From positions 186,001-250,000 of the forward strand of contig NZ_SVET01000001.1 in NCBI RefSeq assembly GCF_015057245.1: DNA of 64,000 bases. The letters are read 5' to 3'. Positions within the stretch are counted from its first letter, which is position 1. Each line of letters begins with the position of its first letter. Shown piece after piece: positions 43,132 through 51,073 of this stretch. The notes below the pieces were generated by a model, which was not told where the DNA came from, searched no databases, and worked only from the letters and a program-made list of their open reading frames with translations. This stretch comes from Pseudobutyrivibrio ruminis (lineage in GTDB: Bacteria > Bacillota > Clostridia > Lachnospirales > Lachnospiraceae). Both the position numbers and the translations under genes were made by a program.

Positions 43132-44499
43132 TCATCCCACCTCACTTGCTATATCAATCAACTTATGACCATGGAAATATAAAGGAATAATAACAACTGC
43201 ACTCAACAAATCTGCAATTGCCTGTGTAGAAGCTACACCTTCAACTCCCATTAATAATGGCGCAATTAGCAATACTGGATAGAAGCAATATCCTTGTCTG
43301 GCAAAGTTTGTAACAATAGAAAGCTTCGCATTTCCGATACCTGCGTAGAACATATTAACCTGAGAACTTAGTGCATGAATAATCAAACCAAAGCACTGAA
43401 GTCTTATGCAAAGCAAGCCAAGTCTTAGTACCTCTGCATCTGCCTCTGTATTAAATATACGAATAATTGGTGACGCAAAAATGAAAATTGCAATACCCAT
43501 TATAACTGAACCGATAACGGCCATCGCACATCCATATTTATAGCTGTCCTTAACTCTCTTCCATGATTTGGCTCCCCAGTTGAAACCAACAACAGGCTGA
43601 TATCCCTGTCCAAAGCCAAGAATAAATGCAAATGGAAATTCCATAACTCTGTTTGATACGGACAACGCTGCAAGAGTTGCAGTTGAGTAAGTACCTGCAA
43701 CTCTATTAATTGCAATAGACGCTGCCACAGTAAGAAGAGATCTGAAGAACGAACTCGAACCAATTGACACAACTTCTTTTATATCTTCAAAAATGTACTT
43801 AATCTTTTTAATAGATAATTCAACAATACTGCTCTTTCTGATATATGGAACAAGAAGAATAACGAAACTAATAAACTTAGAAATCGCTGTGGCCATTGAA
43901 GCTCCGGCTACCCCCATTCCAAACTTGTAAATAAACAAAGGATCTAAAAAGCAGTTCAATATACCACCAAATGATATTCCAATCATTGAATACGTAGCAC
44001 TGCCCTCACTTCTCAGACACATGTTTAATATAAAACTACCAATCATGAATGGTGCAGCATATAAAACGTAATTAGCATACTGCATTGAATATGTGGCACA
44101 CTCATCTGTTGCACCAAGCCAGTAAACCAAATCGCCAATTATTATTTTTCCGATAACTAAAAATACAATTCCTAATCCAAGTCCACTAAAGAAAGATGTA
44201 GACAAAACTCTATTTGCTTGTTCATCCTTTTTAGCACCCAACAATCTAGCTATATAGCTACAAGCACCTGCTCCAATCAAAGAACCAACTAAAGTAATCA
44301 TTCTTTCCAAGGAGCTATTTACACCAACCGCTGCAGTCGCATTTGTGCCTAATGTACTTACAAAAAATGTATCAACTAAATTATAGATTGTAGTTATAAG
44401 CTGAGCCATTATTGTCGGCACAGCCATCTTTGGAAGCAGTGTCAAAATATTCTCATTTAACATCATCTGCTTTTTCTCTTCTTTTATGTTTCCTCTCAT
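43132..44499 (-). CDS. MATE family efflux transporter
   Basis: The 455-residue membrane protein has about 12 hydrophobic segments and MATE features: MAVPTIMAQLITTIYNLVDTFFVS near the N terminus, LGTNATAAVGV, and GFGQGYQPVVGFNWGAK in the second half. MATE proteins export cationic or aromatic compounds using Na+ or H+ gradients. Its shared promoter block suggests that it removes the substrate or a product (for example a phenolic acid) of the hydrolase pathway. AGGAGG lies upstream of the start. Confidence 0.9.
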   Translation of the reverse strand: MRGNIKEEKKQMMLNENILTLLPKMAVPTIMAQLITTIYNLVDTFFVSTLGTNATAAVGVNSSLERMITLVGSLIGAGACSYIARLLGAKKDEQANRVLSTSFFSGLGLGIVFLVIGKIIIGDLVYWLGATDECATYSMQYANYVLYAAPFMIGSFILNMCLRSEGSATYSMIGISFGGILNCFLDPLFIYKFGMGVAGASMATAISKFISFVILLVPYIRKSSIVELSIKKIKYIFEDIKEVVSIGSSSFFRSLLTVAASIAINRVAGTYSTATLAALSVSNRVMEFPFAFILGFGQGYQPVVGFNWGAKSWKRVKDSYKYGCAMAVIGSVIMGIAIFIFASPIIRIFNTEADAEVLRLGLLCIRLQCFGLIIHALSSQVNMFYAGIGNAKLSIVTNFARQGYCFYPVLLIAPLLMGVEGVASTQAIADLLSAVVIIPLYFHGHKLIDIASEVG

Positions 44500-44529
44500 T
44501 CTATTATGCCTCCTGTTTTTCTCACTAGC

Positions 44530-44598
44530 ATAGTAGCATCTGATTCCTTAGCCAATCAATTCTATTACCCATGGCATTATTTCCGAAACGGAAATAAT
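44530..44598 (-). promoter_or_regulatory. LysR-controlled promoter B (MATE operon)
   Basis: On the minus strand -35 TTGATT (44559-44554), 18-bp spacer, -10 TACTAT (44535-44530). CAATCAATTC (44553-44562) lies 28 bases before TTCC in the dyad ATTATTTCC-N5-GGAAATAAT (44576-44598). This is the same arrangement as promoters A and C. Confidence 0.78.
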
Positions 44599-44682
44599 AG
44601 AAAATTATCATTGCCATCAAAAATAATATTAAATATACTTTAATGTAGTAAAGTAAACTAACATTAAGAGGGGGAATTTATA

Positions 44683-46434
44683 ATGTTTACAATCAAGAAA
44701 CGTCTATTTCCATTCCTGGGATGCGTTGTCATGCTGATGATGGGTGCTGCAATGCTCAGCGATTTAGAAACACTCATCAGAAAAAACAACGGAAGTCTTC
44801 AGGATTACAACACATCTCTCGTAGAAAATAACTACGAAGATATTGATGATGGTTATTATGAAATCACAATTGATGCTGTTTTTGAATGTTTTGCGACAGA
44901 AGGCCCAAGCGGTAATCCTGACAGCTGGTATTACGCAGTATGGCTAGATGATAATTCAATTGCCATCCTTGTTACTGACGAAGAAGAAACTGCTGCTGAG
45001 CTTGACAGAATATGTGATGAAACATGGGATTATTTAAACTACGAGACAGATAGTTTTACATCTGATCCACTGACACTTGTAGTAAGCGCAGGATCCATAT
45101 ATGATGACAGCGATTTGGCCATCATGTATAAGCAGGATTTGGAGAATTTAGGCATCACAGATGATAATTTCTATATCAGATATGCTGAAATCAGCACAAG
45201 ACCTGTAGATGATTTAATGTCATCTGTAATTATCGGCGGAATCTTTTTCCTAGCTGGTATTGTATGTACTATTGTCCTGTTGAAAACAATTGCCAATGAT
45301 AGAAAGAAAAGACTTTCTGGCTTTGATGAATCAATCATACCAGCCGGATACGATTATCAGCCTTTAACAGAGCAGGTAACAACATCCGAAGCAAAACGTA
45401 GAATTACACATCCATTAATCAAGTCAGGCTATCGTTCTTTGATAAAAAAAGCCATATTGTGCTTTGTTGGAATAGTTATCTGCGCGGCAATACCAGGTTC
45501 AATGCTTCTTTACAACATGCACTACTCAGCTACTAACGGAGATTCAACCGACCGAATGAACATAACGAATTTGGATAGTATTGCGAATGGTAAGAATAAT
45601 CAGGCTGCCCAGCTTGAAATAACACAAGCACCATCACTAATTTACTCATATGATGACGTAAATTATTATGTAGTAGAAAACGAATCTAGCTTCATCGCAA
45701 TTATGGATTCCGCACAGTATTCCGAGGCCAAAAATGCTATTAACAACGATGGCGTCTACACAATGATTGGCTATCTTGAAGAGCCTTCTTCTGAAGTAAA
45801 AAATCTTCTGGTAGATTATTTTGAGTCAAAATCTGGAACAGCTTTTGATTATGCACAATATGAATCAACTTACGGCAACTACTTGTTCCATGTACAAAGC
45901 AACTATAACGGAAGCGGATTCCCAGCAGAAAGAATTAGAACTAATGCTATAATCTTTGGTATGATTGCCCTATTTCTTCTCTGGTTTGGATTCGATTATT
46001 TAGTAAGAGCAAGATTGTATCTAAAGAGATTAAGATATCTATCAGATGCTTCTTATGCACAAATGGAAAAAGAACTTGATGCTCCAACAGTCCGTAGATA
46101 CCCACAGAACCTGTTCCTTACAGAGAATTACATTGTGATGCTTCATTCGTTCTCGCTATTTAAAAACAATAGCAATCTAAGTAGTGATTCTTTATTTATA
46201 AATTATAAAGATGTCACATGGATGTATCCAAGCAATATAAGCCAGTATGGAAGAATAGTAAATTCTGGTGTCACGGTATTTAACAAAACATTTGGTCCTG
46301 TATCGATTCTCTCTCTAAATACCAATGATCGAAACAACGCCATCCTTAACGATGTGTTTAGAGTAATACAACAAAAGAATTCAAATGTACTATTCGGATT
46401 CACTGAAGAGAATCAAAACAAAATGGGAGCATAA
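44683..46434 (+). CDS. Membrane protein of unknown function
   Basis: The 583-residue protein has hydrophobic segments near residues 8-26, 185-206 (VIIGGIFFLAGIVCTIVLLK), 260-280 (AILCFVGIVICAAIPGSMLLY) and 425-445 (IIFGMIALFLLWFGFDYLV). Extracytoplasmic loops and a C-terminal cytoplasmic region contain YPQNLFLTENYIVML. It suggests a duplicated layout of two membrane-anchored domains. I do not recognise the family. AGAGGGGGAATTTATA precedes the ATG. Its 3' end abuts the hairpin hit by the IS1182 element. Confidence 0.8.
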   Translation: MFTIKKRLFPFLGCVVMLMMGAAMLSDLETLIRKNNGSLQDYNTSLVENNYEDIDDGYYEITIDAVFECFATEGPSGNPDSWYYAVWLDDNSIAILVTDEEETAAELDRICDETWDYLNYETDSFTSDPLTLVVSAGSIYDDSDLAIMYKQDLENLGITDDNFYIRYAEISTRPVDDLMSSVIIGGIFFLAGIVCTIVLLKTIANDRKKRLSGFDESIIPAGYDYQPLTEQVTTSEAKRRITHPLIKSGYRSLIKKAILCFVGIVICAAIPGSMLLYNMHYSATNGDSTDRMNITNLDSIANGKNNQAAQLEITQAPSLIYSYDDVNYYVVENESSFIAIMDSAQYSEAKNAINNDGVYTMIGYLEEPSSEVKNLLVDYFESKSGTAFDYAQYESTYGNYLFHVQSNYNGSGFPAERIRTNAIIFGMIALFLLWFGFDYLVRARLYLKRLRYLSDASYAQMEKELDAPTVRRYPQNLFLTENYIVMLHSFSLFKNNSNLSSDSLFINYKDVTWMYPSNISQYGRIVNSGVTVFNKTFGPVSILSLNTNDRNNAILNDVFRVIQQKNSNVLFGFTEENQNKMGA

Positions 46435-46438
46435 ATAT

Positions 46439-46461
46439 AGGCGAGGCTAAATGCCTCGCCT
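46439..46461. repeat. GGCGAGGC hairpin, left target-site duplicate
   Basis: AGGCGAGGC, loop TAAAT and GCCTCGCCT. It is identical over all 23 bases and in the same orientation to 50104-50126, and flanks the IS1182 element precisely. Other family members have different loops, which favours target duplication over two independent hairpins. Confidence 0.85.
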
Positions 46462-46470
46462 CAGACTGTA

Positions 46471-48408
46471 ATCGAGTAGGAGGGAGTGATTAGCTCCCGT
46501 CCTCTCACAGCACCGTACGTACCGTTCGGTATACGGCGCTTTCAATAGTTGACGTGCACAGACTGATAGGCTGTGGCTAAATCATAAAAGCCACTGTTTA
46601 TCAGTCTTTCTTTTGATAAGGCACGGTTAACCGCACCCATACCAGACACAAACCAGTAGCCTCTGCGGCTGTTGGCTGTGATATGTGCATAGTATTCGGG
46701 TATCCCCAGTTTAATAAGATTCCTCTTCTTTGTCTTGGGAAGTTTCCACTGTTTCCATATGCACATGCGTATTCTGTGATAGAGCCACTTATTAATGTCA
46801 TCTATGTTGTTCTTCATGCTGGCAATTCCATAGTAGTTAAGCCATCCTCTAGCATACACCTTGATTTTCTCTAGGCTTGGCTTGATGGACTGTACAGACT
46901 TACGGGAAGATAAATCTTTCAGTTTTGACTTGAACTTCTTCCATGACTTTGGATGAACTCGGACATATATGCCACTTCCGTTCCTTCCCAATGCAAAGCC
47001 AAGGAATTTAAAATTTTGGATAGCAAACACACTGACAGTACGACTTTTCTCTCGATTAACCGTTAGCTTCAGTTTCTCTTCGAGATATTTAGTACTGCTT
47101 TCCAAGAGTCTCTCTGATGCTCTTTTGCTTTTCGCAAGAAGAACGATGTCATCTGCATATCTTATACAGGGCACACCTCTTTTCAGAAACTCTTGGTCGA
47201 ACTCATTGAGGTAGATATTCGCAAGAAGCGGAGATAGATTTCCACCTTGCGGTGAACCTTCCTCTGTATCAGTGACCACTCCGTTTTCCATTACCCCACT
47301 TTTCAGATAGCGCTTTATTAGTTGGACTACACGTTCATCCTTCACATTCCTTCTGAGGAGATTGATAAGAATTTCATGATTCAAGGTATCGAAATACTTT
47401 GATAGGTCCAAGATTACCGCAAAAGTGTAACCTTGTTCTGCGTATTCCTTTACCTTCTGTATAGCATCCTTTGCGCTTCTGTTTGGACGATAGCCGTAGC
47501 TTCCGTCCGCAAACAATGGTTCATAGATGGGCACTAACTGTTGAGTTATTGCCTGTTGGAGTGTTCGGTCTATCACGGTGGGTATGCCAAGCTTGCGCAC
47601 ACCACCATCTGGTTTTGGAATCTCAACTCGCCTGACTGGCGATGGGGTATACTTGCCGCGGTATATGCGGTCAGTTAACTCCTGTTGATGTTCCTTAAGG
47701 TACGGAAGTGCCTCTTCAATGGTCATACCATCAATACCTGGCGCTCCCTTGTTTGCCTTAACTCTTTTGTACGCTCTGTTAAAGTTATCCTTATACAGTA
47801 TCGCTTCCAAGAGCTTCGGCTGTGCACTGTCTCTTTCTTTCCATATCCGATTGAATGACCTAAGCGCTTTCGCATACCCTTCGTGTTCCGCACTATCTCT
47901 TTGCGAACAGCCATTATTATCTATGTTTTCTGCCATTAGCGGTCATTCCTCCTTTCTCGGTCATACTTAAGACTCCTACTGATTCGGTCCTTCGGTTAGC
48001 ATGTCCATGTTTCCATGTCCATATCCCTACTATGACCTCTGCTGACTTCTGCATGTTCAGCACCGCCTCGTTTCCTTGTACGGTGGTTACTCCTTTCAGA
48101 GCATTTCACACAGACCTCCCTAGGTACCACACGTTTCTTCCTCTCCATCCATCTGCCTCATTTATTACGCATGATTCCGTGTAGTTATCGGGCTTCAACT
48201 TGTGTCGCAGTCTTACCCTCATGCGTAACCTCGTATGAGATTTCTGTACGTCAGACCAGAGATTTGCCCGTGGGTTAGTATGTTCCCCACATCCAGCTTC
48301 CTTCAGATTCCGCCTCGCGACGAACACCCTTGCTTTCGGCTATATCCTTCCCACTACCGGGCGGATTCGGGACTTTAACCCGTTAGAAACGTGCGCCGCT
48401 AGGCGCAC
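46471..48408 (-). mobile_element. Group II intron
   Basis: On the minus strand the intron starts GTGCGCC at 48408 (GUGYG consensus) and ends ...CTCGAT at 46471 (AY consensus). Joining the flanks gives CTTTGTC|TACAGTCTG, which restores the IS inverted repeat. Domain V (46542-46510) reads as a hairpin beginning AAGCGCCGTATACC and ending CGTACGGTGCT. Domain VI follows with GGGAG...CTCCC. The ORF lies in domain IV. It sits right after a stem-loop (48417-48447) as class C introns do. Confidence 0.9.
46542..47936 (-). CDS. ltrA: Group II intron reverse transcriptase/maturase
   Basis: The 464-residue protein has the RT domain with GAPGIDGMTIEE, GYRPNRSAKDAIQ, ILDLSKYFDTLNHE, GSPQGGNLSPLLANIYL and the catalytic IRYADDIVLL. 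A maturase domain X follows (SRKSVQSIKPSLEKIKVYARGWLNYYGIA, partly quoted). There is no C-terminal HNH endonuclease, so the intron probably moves into single-stranded or hairpin-associated targets. It appears intact and is encoded within the intron, just upstream of domain V. Confidence 0.95.
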   Translation of the reverse strand: MAENIDNNGCSQRDSAEHEGYAKALRSFNRIWKERDSAQPKLLEAILYKDNFNRAYKRVKANKGAPGIDGMTIEEALPYLKEHQQELTDRIYRGKYTPSPVRRVEIPKPDGGVRKLGIPTVIDRTLQQAITQQLVPIYEPLFADGSYGYRPNRSAKDAIQKVKEYAEQGYTFAVILDLSKYFDTLNHEILINLLRRNVKDERVVQLIKRYLKSGVMENGVVTDTEEGSPQGGNLSPLLANIYLNEFDQEFLKRGVPCIRYADDIVLLAKSKRASERLLESSTKYLEEKLKLTVNREKSRTVSVFAIQNFKFLGFALGRNGSGIYVRVHPKSWKKFKSKLKDLSSRKSVQSIKPSLEKIKVYARGWLNYYGIASMKNNIDDINKWLYHRIRMCIWKQWKLPKTKKRNLIKLGIPEYYAHITANSRRGYWFVSGMGAVNRALSKERLINSGFYDLATAYQSVHVNY

Positions 48409-48416
48409 GACAAAGA

Positions 48417-48447
48417 GGATGCTGCAAAACTCGGTTTTGCAGCATCC
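48417..48447. terminator. Stem-loop next to intron insertion site
   Basis: GGATGCTGCAAAAC and GTTTTGCAGCATCC form a perfect 14-bp stem with a three-base loop. On the minus strand it follows the transposase gene and is followed by TCTTTGTC, then the intron 5' end. On the plus strand it is followed by TTTCCTTTTT. Confidence 0.85.
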
Positions 48448-48484
48448 TTTCCTTTTTCCAAGATTCTTTTTTTGATTTTTGTTA

Positions 48485-48510
48485 AAAATGGCCTTTCTTT
48501 AGGCCATTTT
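48485..48510 (-). terminator. Stem-loop at transposase 3' end
   Basis: AAAATGGCCT and AGGCCATTTT form a 10-bp stem overlapping the transposase stop codon, followed on the minus strand by TAACAAAA. It is a weak terminator preceding the stronger 48417-48447 hairpin. Confidence 0.6.
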
Positions 48511-49917
48511 CAATTCCCATTCTTGTTGTATTTTTGCTAGTTTCTTTAAATTCATACACGCAAAGGTAAGCGCGACTTTCATTGTCATGCGCGCCTTACC
48601 ATACATCTGTGTATACCTAAAACCATGATTCTCTTTAGCTGTTCCAAAGATTCTTTCTATGGTTTCTTTTCTGTGAGAGTATAACTCTTTCATACCTAAG
48701 GTCTGTCTTATATCTTCACATGCTTCCATGTATTCTTCCCAGACATGACGGTTTACAACTTTTACGTGATTCTTACTTGCTGTACATTGTCCTAAGAACT
48801 CACATTTCTCGCATATGTGACTGCAACTTTTGTATTCCTTGTAACCATCTCTATTTGTAGTACTGTATTTTAATATTTGGTTATTAGGGCAAATATAGCA
48901 GTCGTTGTATTCATCATAGACATACTCATATTTCTTGAAGAAACCATCTTTTGTCATTGGTGCTTTGTATGGAAAAACAGGTTTTACACCATCATCGAGT
49001 AATAACTTCGCAATGGCTGGAGTTTTATATCCTGCATCAACAACACATTTTTCCATTCCAATATTTTGAAGCTTATCATACAGACCTTTGAAAGTTCTGC
49101 TGTCATGCTCATTGCCAGGATTAACATCAAAACCTAAAATCCACCCATTTTTATCACAGGCAGTTTCTATTCCATAAGCAAAGACATGTTTGTGCTCACC
49201 CTTTCTAAACCAACCACTTTCAGGATCAGTAGTGCTACATTTGATTGTTTTACCATCCAATGGAACATCATCAGTGTATTCTTCAAACTTATCATTACCT
49301 CCTGACGAACCAGATGAGTGGTTATCATCATCTTTATCTTTCAATGGCTTTTTACCATGAGCAGCTCTATCTGATGATATTTCTTTTCTTAGCATCTCTT
49401 CATAAAACAATGCTTCCTGCTGAGCGATTCTTCGTTGCATCTTTTTATTATTAGCTCTTGCTTTTACATGAGTTGCATCAACAAAAATTTCTGTTGGGTC
49501 AACAAGTTTGAAGCGATAGCATTCTTCCAAGATGTGCTGAAAGATTTGCTCAAATAAATCAGTACCTTCGAATCTTCTTGAATAGTTCTTACCGAAGGTT
49601 GAAAAATGAGGAACCTTATCGTAAAGTTCAAGCCCAAGAAACCATTTAAAAGCAACATTCACCTCAATCTCTTTTATAGTCTGGCGCATGCTTTTAATTC
49701 CGTATAAATATTGAATCAATGGGATTTTGATTAGAGTGACAGGATCAATACTTGGACGCCCCTGATCAGGAGAATATTTATCTCTGACTAAATCATAAAT
49801 AAAAGACCAATCAATTGCTTTATCTATGATTCTTAGAAGATGATCTTGAGGAACTAAATCATCAGTACATACAAATTCAATCTGCTTTCTAGCCTTCTCA
49901 TTTTGTTCTGTAATCAT
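48499..49917 (-). CDS. IS1182 family transposase
   Basis: The 472-residue protein matches IS1182 DDE transposases: LVPQDHLLRIIDKAIDWSFIYDLV at the N terminus, GRPSIDPVTLIKIPLIQYLYG, IFVDATHVKARANNKK (first Asp), KCVVDAGYKTPAIAKLLLDDG (second Asp) and the C-terminal RKETIERIFGTAKENHGFRYT (Glu). All three acidic residues seem present and the frame is open, so the enzyme may be active. Confidence 0.95.
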   Translation of the reverse strand: MITEQNEKARKQIEFVCTDDLVPQDHLLRIIDKAIDWSFIYDLVRDKYSPDQGRPSIDPVTLIKIPLIQYLYGIKSMRQTIKEIEVNVAFKWFLGLELYDKVPHFSTFGKNYSRRFEGTDLFEQIFQHILEECYRFKLVDPTEIFVDATHVKARANNKKMQRRIAQQEALFYEEMLRKEISSDRAAHGKKPLKDKDDDNHSSGSSGGNDKFEEYTDDVPLDGKTIKCSTTDPESGWFRKGEHKHVFAYGIETACDKNGWILGFDVNPGNEHDSRTFKGLYDKLQNIGMEKCVVDAGYKTPAIAKLLLDDGVKPVFPYKAPMTKDGFFKKYEYVYDEYNDCYICPNNQILKYSTTNRDGYKEYKSCSHICEKCEFLGQCTASKNHVKVVNRHVWEEYMEACEDIRQTLGMKELYSHRKETIERIFGTAKENHGFRYTQMYGKARMTMKVALTFACMNLKKLAKIQQEWELKMA

Positions 49918-50103
49918 TATTCTAACCCCTTGTTTTGATAGTTTTATTATATCAAAAAAGTGGCTAGAAAGCTTGTAAAATCAAGGCTTTCTAAGGTATA
50001 AGTTGGTTTAAAAATGAAAGAACTGGAGTCCTCTGACTCCAGTTCCTCCTTATTAAAAAAGAAAAGGTCGCGGCGGAAGCCGCGACACTTTGTCTACACT
50101 CTG
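49918..50103. other. Right end of IS1182 element, non-coding
   Basis: No gene here. It contains a hairpin AACTGGAGTC/GACTCCAGTT (50021-50044) followed by CCTCCTT, a second hairpin GTCGCGGC/GCCGCGAC (50067-50086), and the 16-bp terminal repeat. The second hairpin sits next to the repeat in the same way as 48417-48447 does at the left end, so each IS end has a stem-loop beside its inverted repeat. Confidence 0.7.
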
Positions 50104-50126
50104 AGGCGAGGCTAAATGCCTCGCCT
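50104..50126. terminator. GGCGAGGC hairpin, right target-site duplicate
   Basis: AGGCGAGGC, loop TAAAT and GCCTCGCCT, followed by TTTTTAAT on the plus strand. It now lies at the 3' end of the convergent methyltransferase gene and duplicates 46439-46461. Confidence 0.85.
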
Positions 50127-50140
50127 TTTTAATATCTAGC

Positions 50141-50905
50141 CTATTTTCTTCCCATAAGAATTGTGGAGCCGCTCAGGCCCATCCATACTGACTCCCATTT
50201 GCTCATGAACATTCCATTTGTTGTATCTACAAGCTTTACTTCTTCATACCCCATATCCTTCAGTTTTTTAACAAAACTTTCCATATCACCATATTTGCTT
50301 TTAGACATGATGTCATGAATAGCGAAAGTACCACCCTTCTTGAGAGTTCTCAGTGTCTCTAAAAGTATTGCCTGCCTATCTTTGCTAGGTATATTGTGAT
50401 AAACATAGTTGCTTGTAACTGCATCAAATGTTTCATCTGGGAAATCAAGAGAACAAGCATCTCCCTGCTGGAATGTGGTATTATTAACGCCCTCAGCTTT
50501 TGCATTGTTCTCGCAGAGCGACTTGCTAAAGGATGCATATTCCTTACCCCATCTATCGATTCCTGTGATCTCAGCCTCAGGATTTTTCATTGCACATGCA
50601 ATACTCAACGCACCGCTTCCGCAGCCAACATCAAGACATTTTCCGCCTGCTGGAATGCTGACATATGAAGAAACGCCATTAATTATTTGCTTTGACATCT
50701 GTCGCTTTCCATCATATGAGAAAGCTCTATACATCAAATACATCCATATGCTACACAATAAAAATATCACTGTTAGTGCCAAAAAAACTTTTCCCAATGG
50801 TGTTCTGTAAAAAGTAAAGTACGTCAGCACAAGAAAAAATACTGATACAGTCAACACTCCCAGAATCATTCCCTTAGGCATCCAATTTTTGTAATCTGGT
50901 TTCAT
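50141..50905 (-). CDS. Membrane-anchored class I methyltransferase
   Basis: The 254-residue protein has two N-terminal hydrophobic helices (GMILGVLTVSVFFLVLTYFTF and VFLALTVIFLLCSIWMYLMY, partly overlapping) followed by a SAM-dependent methyltransferase domain with CLDVGCGSGALSIA, EITGIDRW, GDACSLDFPDETFDAVTSNYVYHNI. The substrate is unknown. The ATG at 50905 follows GGAGGGTAAT; a GTG four codons upstream is rejected because it overlaps that ribosome site. Its promoter carries the same dyad as the tetR promoter at 25.5 kb. Confidence 0.85.
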   Translation of the reverse strand: MKPDYKNWMPKGMILGVLTVSVFFLVLTYFTFYRTPLGKVFLALTVIFLLCSIWMYLMYRAFSYDGKRQMSKQIINGVSSYVSIPAGGKCLDVGCGSGALSIACAMKNPEAEITGIDRWGKEYASFSKSLCENNAKAEGVNNTTFQQGDACSLDFPDETFDAVTSNYVYHNIPSKDRQAILLETLRTLKKGGTFAIHDIMSKSKYGDMESFVKKLKDMGYEEVKLVDTTNGMFMSKWESVWMGLSGSTILMGRK

Positions 50906-50942
50906 ATTACCCTCCACTCTTAAATAGTATTAGTTTTATCTC

Positions 50943-50974
50943 ATAATACTACTTTTAGTTAGGTATGTCTAACT
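50943..50974 (-). promoter_or_regulatory. Methyltransferase promoter with TetR-type operator
   Basis: On the minus strand -35 TAGACA (50971-50966), 17-bp spacer, -10 TATTAT (50948-50943). The -35 lies within the dyad AGTTAGGTATGTCTAACT (50957-50974), which differs at only two central positions from the operator at 25538-25555. Confidence 0.7.
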
Positions 50975-51073
50975 CAAATTATAAGTTGACATGGTTTAAA
51001 GGGTGATATCTCAAATTCTTTATATAATTTAATGCCTATTTAATGGATAATCGACCTCTCTCCCAACTTAAAA

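Larger units (their letters stand above)
46462..50103 (-). mobile_element. IS1182-family element carrying a group II intron
   Basis: The ends are 16-bp imperfect inverted repeats. Right: CTTTGTCTACACTCTG (50088-50103). Left: CAGACTGTA (46462-46470) continued after the intron by GACAAAG (48409-48415); 15 of 16 bases match. Total 3642 bp; without the 1938-bp intron the IS is 1704 bp, normal for IS1182. One transposase ORF lies on the minus strand. The element is bounded by 23-bp direct repeats of a terminator hairpin. Confidence 0.88.

Noticed and set aside
43130..43145. Longer SDR start at the GTG at 43145
   Set aside because: The GTG overlaps the ribosome site GAGGTGG used by the ATG at 43130.
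48106..48327. Small open frame in the 5' part of the group II intron
   Set aside because: It lies in intron RNA domains I-III, is basic and has no family features; a chance frame.
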